Shown one piece after another: positions 1 to 7,078 of a stretch of 22,979 bases of DNA. The position numbers and the translations under genes are program-made. How positions within the stretch are numbered: position 1 is the first letter of the stretch; every line of letters starts with the position of its first letter. Under the pieces are notes generated by a model. The model saw only the letters and a program-made list of their open reading frames with translations. It had not been told where the DNA came from and searched no databases. Origin of the DNA: JAUJNH01 sp038253125 (GTDB lineage Bacteria; Actinomycetota; Acidimicrobiia; Acidimicrobiales; JAUJNH01); contig JBBSHM010000039.1 in the NCBI GenBank assembly GCA_038253125.1, positions 1-22,979 of the forward strand, given 5' to 3'.

Positions 1-8
1 GAAGGGTG

Positions 9-1076
9 TTAGCTCGGCTCTTCGCCCTCGCGGTCGGGCTGTTCGTCCGCGGGCTTGCGGCCGTCGCCCTGCGAGGTCTTGGCGCCCTCATCGGTCTCGG
101 TGTCGAAGACGCGGCTCTGGAGGATGTCCTCGGCCTCGATGCGCATCAGGTCGGACCTGCGCAGCTTGCGGCCCGAGTCGGACACGATGCGGGCGGCCTG
201 GCGCAGGCGAGCCCGCTCCAGGGCGTTGCGCACGCTGCGGGCGTTGGCGAAGCGGGCCTGGCTCATCCGCCGCTCGAGGTACTCACGGAACGCCGTCTCG
301 GCGTCGGGTGACAACTCGTAGCGCTGCTCCTCCATCATCAGCTTCCCGATGCCCATCAGCTCGTCAAGGTCGTAGTCCGGGAAGTGGATGTGGTGGGCGA
401 TGCGTGAGCCCATGCCCGGGTTGGACTGGAAGAACATGTCCATCCGGTCCTTGTACCCGGCCAGGATCACCACCAGGTCCTGGCGATTGTTCTCCATGAT
501 CTGCAGCAGGATCTCGATGGTCTCCTGCCCGTAGTCCCGCTCGTTGTCCTGGCGGTACAGGTAGTAGGCCTCGTCGATGAACAGCACGCCGCCCATGGCC
601 CGCTTCATGACCTCTTTGGTCTTGGGCGCGGTGTGGCCGATGTACTGGCCCACCAAATCGTCACGGGTGACGGTGACGAGGTGACCCTTGTTCAGGTAGC
701 CGAGGCGGTGCAGCAGCTCGGCCATGCGCAGGGCGACGGTGGTCTTGCCCGTGCCCGGGCTGCCGGTGAACGACATGTGCAGCGACGGGGGGGTCGACTC
801 GATCCCGAATCGGCGGCGGAGCCGGTCGACCAGCAGCAGGTCGCCGATCTCACGGATGCGGGACTTGACCGGCACCAGCCCGACCAGCTCCTTGTCGAGC
901 CGCTCGAGCACCTCGTCGGTGTGGACCGACTCCATCTCGGAGCCGACGTCGACCTCGTCGTCTTCGCCGAGAAGTTGTTCCGGCTCTTCCTGCTCCTCGG
1001 GCTCGTCCTTGGATCGTGACGAGGACGCCCCGCCACGCATGCCAAACCCGCGCGTAGGGGCGTCCTCGTCAGGCAC
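9..1076 (-). CDS. cbbX: CbbX, AAA+ activase of red-type RuBisCO
   Basis: This protein is a ring-forming AAA+ ATPase that remodels RuBisCO blocked by sugar phosphates. The sequence shows a Walker A motif GSPGTGKT at residues 105-112, a pore-loop-like YIGHT at 145-149, Walker B VLFIDEA at 164-170, and a downstream arginine-rich segment RFANARSVRN typical of the family. At 355 residues it is longer than the usual roughly 300, because of an acidic N-terminal tail of about 50 residues and a charged C-terminal tail of about 40. The GTG start shares one base with the TAG stop of cbbS (TAGTG), so the two are translationally coupled. It is the last gene of the cbbL-cbbS-cbbX operon within this window. 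The stop TAA is inside the window, so the gene is complete. Identity is very secure; the exact start is slightly less so, because an internal ATG lies at residue 13. Confidence 0.97.
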   Translation of the reverse strand: MPDEDAPTRGFGMRGGASSSRSKDEPEEQEEPEQLLGEDDEVDVGSEMESVHTDEVLERLDKELVGLVPVKSRIREIGDLLLVDRLRRRFGIESTPPSLHMSFTGSPGTGKTTVALRMAELLHRLGYLNKGHLVTVTRDDLVGQYIGHTAPKTKEVMKRAMGGVLFIDEAYYLYRQDNERDYGQETIEILLQIMENNRQDLVVILAGYKDRMDMFFQSNPGMGSRIAHHIHFPDYDLDELMGIGKLMMEEQRYELSPDAETAFREYLERRMSQARFANARSVRNALERARLRQAARIVSDSGRKLRRSDLMRIEAEDILQSRVFDTETDEGAKTSQGDGRKPADEQPDREGEEPS

Positions 1077-1507
1077 TACTTGCCGTTCTCCCCATAGCGC
1101 TGCCCGTGGGGCTGGTTGTAGGCGTAGGGGCGGATGGTGTAGTTCTGCACGCGGTCGTTCGTCTCGGTCCGCTGCAACTGGAAGCCCGGCTCCTCGGCCG
1201 GTCGGTTCACGATGAAGTCGAACGCCGTCGTCTGCCGGCAGGGCCGGGGGTCGTAGGCCGTCACCTTGACGTAGTGATTCGGGTAGGCCTCACGGCACTT
1301 GTTGATCTCGTAGAACGCCGCGGAGGCGTCCTTGATCTCGAACATCGGCAGGTCCCACATCTCCCAATAGCTGTTGCGGGGGTGGGGGTCGTCGGTGAAC
1401 TCGACCGAGAGGGCCCATTCGTTGTCGATGGCGTACTGCAACTGGAGCTTGATCTCGTCGTCGGTGAACTCCGGCAGGAACGAGAACGTCGCCTGTGTGA
1501 CTCGCAT
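1076..1507 (-). CDS. cbbS: RuBisCO small subunit, red type
   Basis: This is the small subunit that caps the L8 core of form I ribulose-1,5-bisphosphate carboxylase/oxygenase. The N-terminus MRVTQATFSFLPEFTDDEI is the signature opening of red-type (form IC/ID) small subunits, and the WEMWDLPMF and CREAYPNHYVKV segments match the family core. Its 143 residues include the C-terminal extension characteristic of red-type enzymes, which forms a beta-hairpin barrel in the holoenzyme. The ATG start is preceded by GAGGAG, and the TGA stop of cbbL sits in this same Shine-Dalgarno stretch, 11 bases before the start. It is followed directly by cbbX. Nothing is unusual in the sequence. Confidence 0.97.
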   Translation of the reverse strand: MRVTQATFSFLPEFTDDEIKLQLQYAIDNEWALSVEFTDDPHPRNSYWEMWDLPMFEIKDASAAFYEINKCREAYPNHYVKVTAYDPRPCRQTTAFDFIVNRPAEEPGFQLQRTETNDRVQNYTIRPYAYNQPHGQRYGENGK

Positions 1508-1518
1508 GTGTGGTCTCC

Positions 1519-2985
1519 TCAGCTCGTCGGCGTAGCGACGACGTCAGGGGTGTCGGTGGACTCGTAGTTGAAGCTGATGTCGCCCCAGGTGTCGATGGCA
1601 ACCTGCAGGGCAGCGCACTTCTTGGCGAGGTCCTTCAGGATCTGGTCGCCCTCCTTCAGGTAGTCGCGGCCCTCGTTGCGGGCCTTGATCATCCCCTCGA
1701 CGGCGACGCGGTTGGCCTCGGCGCCTGCGGCGATGCCGGACGGGTGACCGATGGTGCCGCCGCCGAACTGGAGGACGACGTCCTCGCCCAGGTAGTGCAG
1801 CAGCTGGTGCATCTGGCCGGCGTGGATGCCGCCCGAGGCGACGGGCATGACACCGGGCATCGAGGCCCAGTCCTGGTCGAAGTAGATGCCCTGCTCGCGC
1901 TTCTCGGGCACGTGGTTGAGCCGAAGCGTGTCGTAGTAGCCCTGGATGATGTTGGGGTCACCCTCGAGCTTGCCCACCACGGTGCCCGAGTGGATGTGGT
2001 CGACGCCGAGCATGCGGCACCACTTCGACAGCACCCGGAAGTTCACGCCGTGGTTCTTCTGGCGGGCGTAGGTGGCATAGCCGGCGCGGTGTAGGTGGAG
2101 GAGCATGCCGTTCTTACGGGCCCACTTCGACATGGACGTCATGGCGGTGAAGCCGATGACCAGGTCGATCATGATGATCGGGCTGCCCAGCTCCTTGGCG
2201 AACTCGGCCCGCTCGTACATGTCCTCCATGGTGCCGGCGGTCACGTTCATGTAGTGACCCTTGATCTCGCCGCTCTGCTCGGTGGCCCGCTGGACGCCCT
2301 CGATCGAGTAGAGGAAGCGGTCACGCCAGCGCATGAAGGGCTGGCTGTTGATGTTCTCGTCGTCCTTGACGAAGTCGAGGCCGCCGCGCAGCGCCTCGTA
2401 GACGATGCGGCCGTAGTTCTTGGCCGACAGGCCCAACTTGGGCTTCGTGGTGGCGCCAAGCAGCGGGCGACCGAACTTGTTGATCATCTCCCGCTCCATC
2501 ACGATGCCGTGGGGCGGGCCGTCGAACGTCTTGATGTAGTGGGTCGGGATGCGCATGTCCTCGAGCCGGAGCGCCTTCAGCGCCTTGAACCCGAAGACGT
2601 TGCCGATGATGGACGCCGTGAGGTTGGGGATGGACCCCTCCTCGAACAGGTCGAGGTCGTAGGCGATGTACGCCATGTACTGGTCGGTGTCGCCGACCTG
2701 CTCGACCTTGAAGCACTTGGCCTGGTACTTCTCGTAGTTGGTGAGGCGGTCAGTCCAGACCACCGTCCACGTGGCGGTCGAGGACTCACCGGCGACGGCG
2801 GCGCCAGCCTCCTTGGGGTCGACGCCCTTCTGCGGCGTCACACGGAAGGCGCAGATGATGTCGGTGTCCTTCGGGACGTAGTCAGGCTCCCAGTAGCCCA
2901 TCTTGGCGTAGGGGATGACCCCGGCGCCCCAGCGCTTCTCGCCTGTCTCCTGCTGCCTGCCCTTGTCCTTACCGTTCTCTGCCAT
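1519..2985 (-). CDS. cbbL: RuBisCO large subunit, red type (form IC/ID)
   Basis: This is the catalytic large subunit, which adds CO2 to ribulose-1,5-bisphosphate in the Calvin cycle. The active-site landmarks are all visible: TTKPKLGL (Lys181), GGLDFVKDDENINSQPF with the carbamylated Lys207 and metal ligands Asp209 and Glu210, HLHR (His299), and loop 6 SGTVVGKLEG with Lys339. Its 488 residues are typical of red-type form I. The N-terminal GEKRWGAGVIPYAKMGYWEPDY region places it in the red-type group, which agrees with the adjacent cbbX. The ATG start has a strong GAGGAG about 8 bases upstream. It is the first gene of the cbbLSX operon, and no LysR-type cbbR lies beside it in this window. All catalytic residues I looked for are present, so it is likely an active carboxylase rather than a RuBisCO-like protein. 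Confidence 0.98.
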   Translation of the reverse strand: MAENGKDKGRQQETGEKRWGAGVIPYAKMGYWEPDYVPKDTDIICAFRVTPQKGVDPKEAGAAVAGESSTATWTVVWTDRLTNYEKYQAKCFKVEQVGDTDQYMAYIAYDLDLFEEGSIPNLTASIIGNVFGFKALKALRLEDMRIPTHYIKTFDGPPHGIVMEREMINKFGRPLLGATTKPKLGLSAKNYGRIVYEALRGGLDFVKDDENINSQPFMRWRDRFLYSIEGVQRATEQSGEIKGHYMNVTAGTMEDMYERAEFAKELGSPIIMIDLVIGFTAMTSMSKWARKNGMLLHLHRAGYATYARQKNHGVNFRVLSKWCRMLGVDHIHSGTVVGKLEGDPNIIQGYYDTLRLNHVPEKREQGIYFDQDWASMPGVMPVASGGIHAGQMHQLLHYLGEDVVLQFGGGTIGHPSGIAAGAEANRVAVEGMIKARNEGRDYLKEGDQILKDLAKKCAALQVAIDTWGDISFNYESTDTPDVVATPTS

Positions 2986-3135
2986 GGATGCGTTCTCCTC
3001 AGTTGGCTTGCCTCTGATCCTCCTCCCCGGATGCCGTGGTGTCCACGCGAAGTTCCCTCCCCACCCATAAGCCTGGGGTTAGGTGACGCCCAGCGCCGGG
3101 GCGGGAGTGCCCCAACCCACGTCCCGACGGCGAAC

Positions 3136-3148
3136 TTCAGGGCCTGAA
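3136..3148. promoter_or_regulatory. 13-base palindrome in the cbbL upstream region
   Basis: The 249 bases between cbbL and the PAP2 gene (2986-3234) should hold the cbbLSX promoter. Within it TTCAGG-G-CCTGAA is a perfect inverted repeat with 6-base arms, centred about 155 bases upstream of the cbbL ATG. A second, weaker repeat GGGGC-N6-GCCCC lies at 3098-3113. I see no convincing -35/-10 pair. The palindrome could be an operator for a dimeric regulator, or part of the 3' end of the PAP2 transcript, which runs toward it. Function is inferred from position and symmetry only. Confidence 0.3.
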
Positions 3149-3234
3149 CAGCTGCAGCGAGCCCTGCGCCCTACGAGGAACAGGTGACACCGAAACGGCC
3201 AAGCGCCGGTCCTGGGTCGCACAGCCGCGCCGGG

Positions 3235-3702
3235 TCACGATGGCGCCTCGACGCAGGTCCCGCCGCCATGGGCCCCGATCCGGCGCCCGACCAGACCGAC
3301 CCCCACACCGATGAGCGCGCCAGCGACCACGTCGGAGGGGTAGTGCAACGCGGTGTGCACCCGCGAGAAGCCAACGAAGGCGGCCATGGCGAGCAGCGGG
3401 GACGCGAGTGCCGGCAGCTCCTGACCAGCACCCATGGCAAACCCGAAGGCAGTGGCGGTGTGGCCGGACGGGAACGATGTCGTGCGTAGTGGTCGCATCC
3501 CCTGGAGGCGGGCAGCTGCGGCGGCGCCGGCTGGTCGTCGGCGGCGGGCGAGCACCTTCACCGGACCATTGGCGAGCCCCGAAGCGATCCCGGCGTAGGC
3601 CATCGCCCGGGTGGCCGCCCTCCGACCGACGTGGTCGGGTGCCAGCGCGAGGGCGGCGCCCAACCCCACCCAGACGACGCTCTTGTCGGTGGCCCGGCTC
3701 AC
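3235..3702 (-). CDS. PAP2-superfamily phosphatase, short at the N-terminus
   Basis: This is a membrane-associated phosphatase of the PAP2 superfamily, whose members hydrolyse lipid phosphates such as undecaprenyl diphosphate or phosphatidate. All three motifs are present: K-x6-RP at residues 49-57, PSGH at 78-81, and SR-x5-H-x3-D at 113-124. Hydrophobic segments lie around 10-22, 100-112 and 125-140. At 155 residues it is shorter than most relatives. The only usable start after the upstream in-frame TAA is the GTG at 3702, which has no clear ribosome binding site. The untranslated in-frame codons just before it (reading LLGTDWLRRVTIP) look like a continuation of the protein, because relatives usually have a similar stretch there. 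The gene may therefore have lost its true N-terminus. Catalytic residues are intact. The substrate cannot be told from sequence. Confidence 0.85.
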   Translation of the reverse strand: MSRATDKSVVWVGLGAALALAPDHVGRRAATRAMAYAGIASGLANGPVKVLARRRRPAGAAAAARLQGMRPLRTTSFPSGHTATAFGFAMGAGQELPALASPLLAMAAFVGFSRVHTALHYPSDVVAGALIGVGVGLVGRRIGAHGGGTCVEAPS

Positions 3703-3965
3703 CGGGATGGTGACCCGCCGAAGCCAGTCCGTCCCGAGAAGAGCATGCCGTCCAGCACCGGCGTGTTAGCAGCAGTATGACCCGGTGTCCCCAGGTGCTG
3801 CGGCCCTGCCCCTACGAAAGCAGCCTGAATGACGTGGTCGCCTCGACGGGTCTTCGCATAGATCCCACCTGACAGAGGCCGGGGCGTCGTAGGATCTCCG
3901 GCCGGCGAGTGCGCGGGGCATGGCCTCATCCTCTCCTCCGCGCCCGTCGGTGCCATGGTGGAGTA

Positions 3966-4730
3966 GTGAGCGAGCCGTGGTGGTTGCCGAAGGGATGGCA
4001 CGCCGAGACGTGGGTTTGCTCCATGCGCGGCCACGTCGTCGATCCGGGCCACGACCGGCGGCTGACCCAGAATGACCTGATGCGCTGCCTCCGCTGCGAC
4101 GCCTGGGTGCCGACGACCTCGATCGACGACGCTGAGGCCGTCCCGTGGCCGCGGCGGGGCCAAGAGCTTCACCAGGCCATCGTCCTGCGCCTGGTGGCCG
4201 TCGACCGCGCCTTTCACGCCGTCGTCCTCATTCCTGCGGGCCTTCTCTTCGGCTGGCTCTGGTTGCGCCTCGACGTCCTCTCCCCTCAGGCCCGTGATCT
4301 GGCCCAGGGCTTGGCTCAGGTCTCCAAGCAGGTCGGCAACCTCGGCGGCCAGCTCAACTCGGCGGCCAACCGCGTCGCCTCGCTCCAACGAGACCACGTC
4401 CGTAACCTGGCCGTTCTCGCCTTGGCCTTCGGGATCGTCGAAGGGGTCGAGGCTGTAGGCCTGTGGCGGGAGCGGCGGTGGGCCGAGTACCTCACCGTGG
4501 TGGCCACCGCCTCGCTGCTCCCCGTCGAGCTGGTCGAGCTCACCCGCCACGCCACCGTGCTCAAGTCCGGCGGCTTCGTCGTCAACATCGCCGTCGTCGT
4601 CTACCTGGTGTGGGCCAAGCGGCTCTTCGGTGTCCGAGGCGGCGAACCCAAGCGCTTGTTCGACCTGGAGGCCGTTGCCGACGGCTCCAACCCTCAAAAG
4701 GCGCGGGCCGCGGCCGTCGGGACCGACTAG
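3966..4730 (+). CDS. DUF2127-like integral membrane protein with Cys/His N-terminus
   Basis: This is a multi-pass membrane protein resembling the DUF2127 family, which has no established function. I chose the GTG at 3966, preceded at very short spacing by GGTGGAG; a GTG at 3909 is in frame but would add an unlikely arginine-rich leader. From 3966 it has 254 residues. The N-terminal part holds Cys18, His23, His29 and a CLRC pair at 41-44, a possible zinc-binding knuckle. Hydrophobic segments follow at about 75-95, 140-160, 170-190 and 200-220. A stretch rich in Gln, Leu and Ala between the first two could form an amphipathic helix. The gene stands alone on plus. It converges with the histidine kinase operon and diverges from the PAP2 gene. 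Confidence 0.8.
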   Translation: MSEPWWLPKGWHAETWVCSMRGHVVDPGHDRRLTQNDLMRCLRCDAWVPTTSIDDAEAVPWPRRGQELHQAIVLRLVAVDRAFHAVVLIPAGLLFGWLWLRLDVLSPQARDLAQGLAQVSKQVGNLGGQLNSAANRVASLQRDHVRNLAVLALAFGIVEGVEAVGLWRERRWAEYLTVVATASLLPVELVELTRHATVLKSGGFVVNIAVVVYLVWAKRLFGVRGGEPKRLFDLEAVADGSNPQKARAAAVGTD

Positions 4731-4793
4731 ATCGACCAGTGACGCGGTCACGTTTCCCAACCCATGCACCGGGTACGGCCCGAAGGGGCCGCG

Positions 4794-4952
4794 GAGGGCC
4801 CCTCCATAGCCGGCACAGGCGACGGCGGGGCCGTGGGGCCACGGCGTGTGCACTGCGAAGCGGTTGATGGCGTCGAGAGCGCCGGCGTTGAAGGGTTGCC
4901 GGGCGCGGCTGCCAGGTAGGCGGGCGATGAGCGCGACCGAGACGAGGCTCAT
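4794..4952 (-). pseudogene. N-terminal remnant of a second PAP2 phosphatase gene
   Basis: An ATG at 4952 overlaps the histidine kinase stop codon as ATGA, the usual form of a coupled downstream gene. The first 53 residues read like the opening of a BcrC-type PAP2 phosphatase; the segment INRFAVHTPWPHGPAVACAG has the N-x-FA-x2-TPW-x-HGP pattern seen before the first membrane helix of that family. After GYGGAL the similarity stops: no membrane helix follows and no PAP2 catalytic motif appears. The frame stays open by chance through the antisense of the DUF2127-like gene. I read this as the stump of a third operon gene, after regulator and kinase, whose 3' part was lost when the neighbouring DNA was replaced. 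A short functional peptide cannot be excluded. Confidence 0.5.
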
Positions 4953-6256
4953 GTTTTTGGGACGGGCCCGGCGGCGGGCATGGCGGTGTCCTGATCGGTT
5001 GGGGGGACGGGGAGGACGAGCTCGAATGTGGCGCCGGTCGTCGTGGCTAAGTGGCGCAGGCGGCCGCCTTCGGCCTCGGCGAGCCGGCGGGCCAGCCGCA
5101 GCCCGATGCCGGCTCGGCCGGTGGCCTGGCGGTCGAAGGCGGTGGCGGGATCACTCAGGCCCGGGCCGTGGTCGGCGACGAAGATGTGGGCGAGACCCCG
5201 GCGGGTGCTCACCGTGATGTCGACATGGCCGGCACCGTGGGCGATCGCGTTGTCGACCAGCACGTCGAGGATGTGCTCCACCGCCGCCCGCGATGCCGTG
5301 ACGGCAGGGACCCGCTCGGGAAGGTGGAGGTGACGGTCCTGGGCGGTGAGTCGACGCCGGGCGGGCTCGGCGACGGAGTCAATGGCCGCCCTGAGATCCA
5401 TGGTCGTGCGGGCGTGGGTATCGCGGCCGAGACCAACGAGGTTGGCGACCGTCGCCTCGAGCCGGTCGATGTCGGCCAGGGCGGCACGTATGAGGTCGGT
5501 GGTGGCGAGGTGGGGGTGAGCCAGCTCGGACTCCAGGGTGAGTCGCAGGCCGGTGAGCGGTGAGCGCAGCTGGTGCGAGGCCTCGGTGCTGAAAGCCTGC
5601 TCGCGGCTGAGGAGGTGGCCGATGCGGTCGGCGGCGCGGGCGAGGTCGAGCCCGACGGCGTCGATCTCCTCGATGCCCGTGGCCGAGGGCGTGACCGTGA
5701 AGTCGCCGTCGCCGATGCGGTCGGCGTCGCGACGCAGGACCAGGAGCGGGTCGGTGAGCCGGCTTGTCAGACGGCGGGCGATAACCGTGGCACCTCCGAG
5801 GCTGAAGATGGTGAGGGCGAGCAGCTCGAGCCAGGCGGTGGCCAGCCGGCCCTGACCGGTTGAGAGCGGTTCGCTGGCCCGCACCACTCCGCCGATGGCT
5901 GCCCCGTCGAGCCAGGGGACGGTAACGATGAGGTGGCCGCCCTCGTGGGCCTGGCGGATCTCGTCGCCGAGAGCGCCGGTGAGCGAACCGTTGAGCCGGC
6001 TGGGGCCGCTGCCGTCGACCAGGGCGCCGCCGAGGTCGTAGACCCCGATGCGCTGATCGGCCTCCCGGGCGGCCGAGCGGGGGACGACGACCCGGCCCTG
6101 CTCGACACGGGCGGCCGTGAGCGCGGCGACCTGGAACAGCTCGCGGGCGTCCTGGTCCAGTATCCGCCGCCGTACCGCGATGGCGAGAGGGACAGCGAAG
6201 ATGGCCTGGGCGACGGCCACGACGACCAGCATCGACGCGAGGATCCGCCGGGTCAC
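4949..6256 (-). CDS. Two-component sensor histidine kinase
   Basis: This is a membrane sensor kinase that would phosphorylate the response regulator encoded just upstream. An N-terminal helix (about residues 5-27) and a second at about 141-161 bracket an extracytoplasmic sensor region of roughly 110 residues. A HAMP linker follows (162-215), then the phosphoacceptor helix with SHQLRSPL (His228), the N box VLVDNAIAH (Asn336), the G1 box DHGPG at 362-366 and the G2 box GIGLRLA at 383-389. The GTG start overlaps the regulator stop by four bases (GTGA), so the two are coupled. The 435-residue length is normal. The sensor region shows no domain I recognise. At its 3' end the stop overlaps the ATG of a PAP2-like remnant, suggesting that the signal once controlled, or concerned, lipid-phosphate turnover. 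Confidence 0.95.
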   Translation of the reverse strand: MTRRILASMLVVVAVAQAIFAVPLAIAVRRRILDQDARELFQVAALTAARVEQGRVVVPRSAAREADQRIGVYDLGGALVDGSGPSRLNGSLTGALGDEIRQAHEGGHLIVTVPWLDGAAIGGVVRASEPLSTGQGRLATAWLELLALTIFSLGGATVIARRLTSRLTDPLLVLRRDADRIGDGDFTVTPSATGIEEIDAVGLDLARAADRIGHLLSREQAFSTEASHQLRSPLTGLRLTLESELAHPHLATTDLIRAALADIDRLEATVANLVGLGRDTHARTTMDLRAAIDSVAEPARRRLTAQDRHLHLPERVPAVTASRAAVEHILDVLVDNAIAHGAGHVDITVSTRRGLAHIFVADHGPGLSDPATAFDRQATGRAGIGLRLARRLAEAEGGRLRHLATTTGATFELVLPVPPTDQDTAMPAAGPVPKT

Positions 6257-6924
6257 TCGGTGAGCTCGAGCCGGTACCCGACGCCCCGGACGGTGGTGAT
6301 GCGACTGCTGTCTCCGGGACGCTCGCCGAGCCGGCGGCGCAGGGCGGACATGTGGACGTCGAGGGTCTTGGTGTCGCCGAACCAGTGCTCATCCCACACT
6401 TCGGCCATGAGCACTTCTCGTCGCACGACCGACCCGGCATCGACGGCGAGCCGGGCCAGGAGGTCGAACTCCTTGGGTCGCAGCTCGATCTCGTCGCTCC
6501 GGAGCAGCACCCGGCGGGCCGACAGGTCGATGCGCAACCCACCCAGGTCGAGCGGGTTCCCGGTCGTGGCGGTGGATCGGAGTTGGGCCCGGATGCGGGC
6601 CATCAGCTCGGCCAGGCGGAAGGGCTTGGTGATGTAGTCGACGGCGCCCGAATCCAGCCCGAGGACGATGTCGATCTCCTCCGAGCGGGCTGTGAGCATG
6701 ACGATGCGGACCCCGGGATGGCGACGTCGCAGCTGGTGGCTCAGGTCGATGCCGTCGACGTCGGGAAGGCCGAGATCGAGGAGCACCAGGTCGGGTTCGA
6801 TGGACAGGCCCAGCGCCCCGGCGGCGCTGACGGCCAAGTCGACGACATAGCCCTCGGCCTCGAGCGCGCGGAGCAGTGAGGGCCCGATGGACGGGTCGTC
6901 CTCGATGACCCAGATCCGCTGCAT
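6253..6924 (-). CDS. OmpR/PhoB-family response regulator
   Basis: This is a DNA-binding response regulator paired with the overlapping kinase. The receiver domain has the acidic pocket Asp9-Asp10, phosphoacceptor Asp50 (LLDLGLPDVDG), Thr78 and Lys100 (YITKPF). The C-terminal winged helix carries LRPKEFDLLARL and ends with TVRGVGYRLE, the classic OmpR-type tail. I chose the ATG at 6924, which puts the first beta strand (MQRIWVIEDD) at the start and gives 223 residues. An in-frame start at 7014 would add 30 residues with no family counterpart. The promoter must lie in the 154 bases shared with the divergent COG4705-like gene, which makes that gene a natural regulatory target. Confidence 0.95.
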   Translation of the reverse strand: MQRIWVIEDDPSIGPSLLRALEAEGYVVDLAVSAAGALGLSIEPDLVLLDLGLPDVDGIDLSHQLRRRHPGVRIVMLTARSEEIDIVLGLDSGAVDYITKPFRLAELMARIRAQLRSTATTGNPLDLGGLRIDLSARRVLLRSDEIELRPKEFDLLARLAVDAGSVVRREVLMAEVWDEHWFGDTKTLDVHMSALRRRLGERPGDSSRITTVRGVGYRLELTE

Positions 6925-7078
6925 CCGCACTGCTGTAGCACGCTGCCCTTCGAGAAAGACACGATCCGGGCCAGTTTTCACCTTCCTCGAAGGTTCGTCG
7001 AACCTGCCGCTCACCGGCGTCCCCGTACCGTCGAGCTACCGCCGGGCGCCCTGCGCCGACCTCGACACAAGGAGTGCC

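Noticed and set aside
4739..4751. GTGAC-GCG-GTCAC hairpin just after the DUF2127-like stop
   Set aside because: It is well placed for a terminator, but the stem is short, only three Ts follow, and it could be chance.
3699..4952. A 417-codon open frame on minus spanning the whole DUF2127-like gene
   Set aside because: Only its first 53 codons resemble a protein family. The rest is the antisense of a convincing membrane protein gene and has a charged, low-complexity composition.
6925..7014. Thirty-residue N-terminal extension of the response regulator
   Set aside because: OmpR-type receivers begin at the first beta strand, and the ATG at 6924 fits; the extra codons cover the divergent promoter region.
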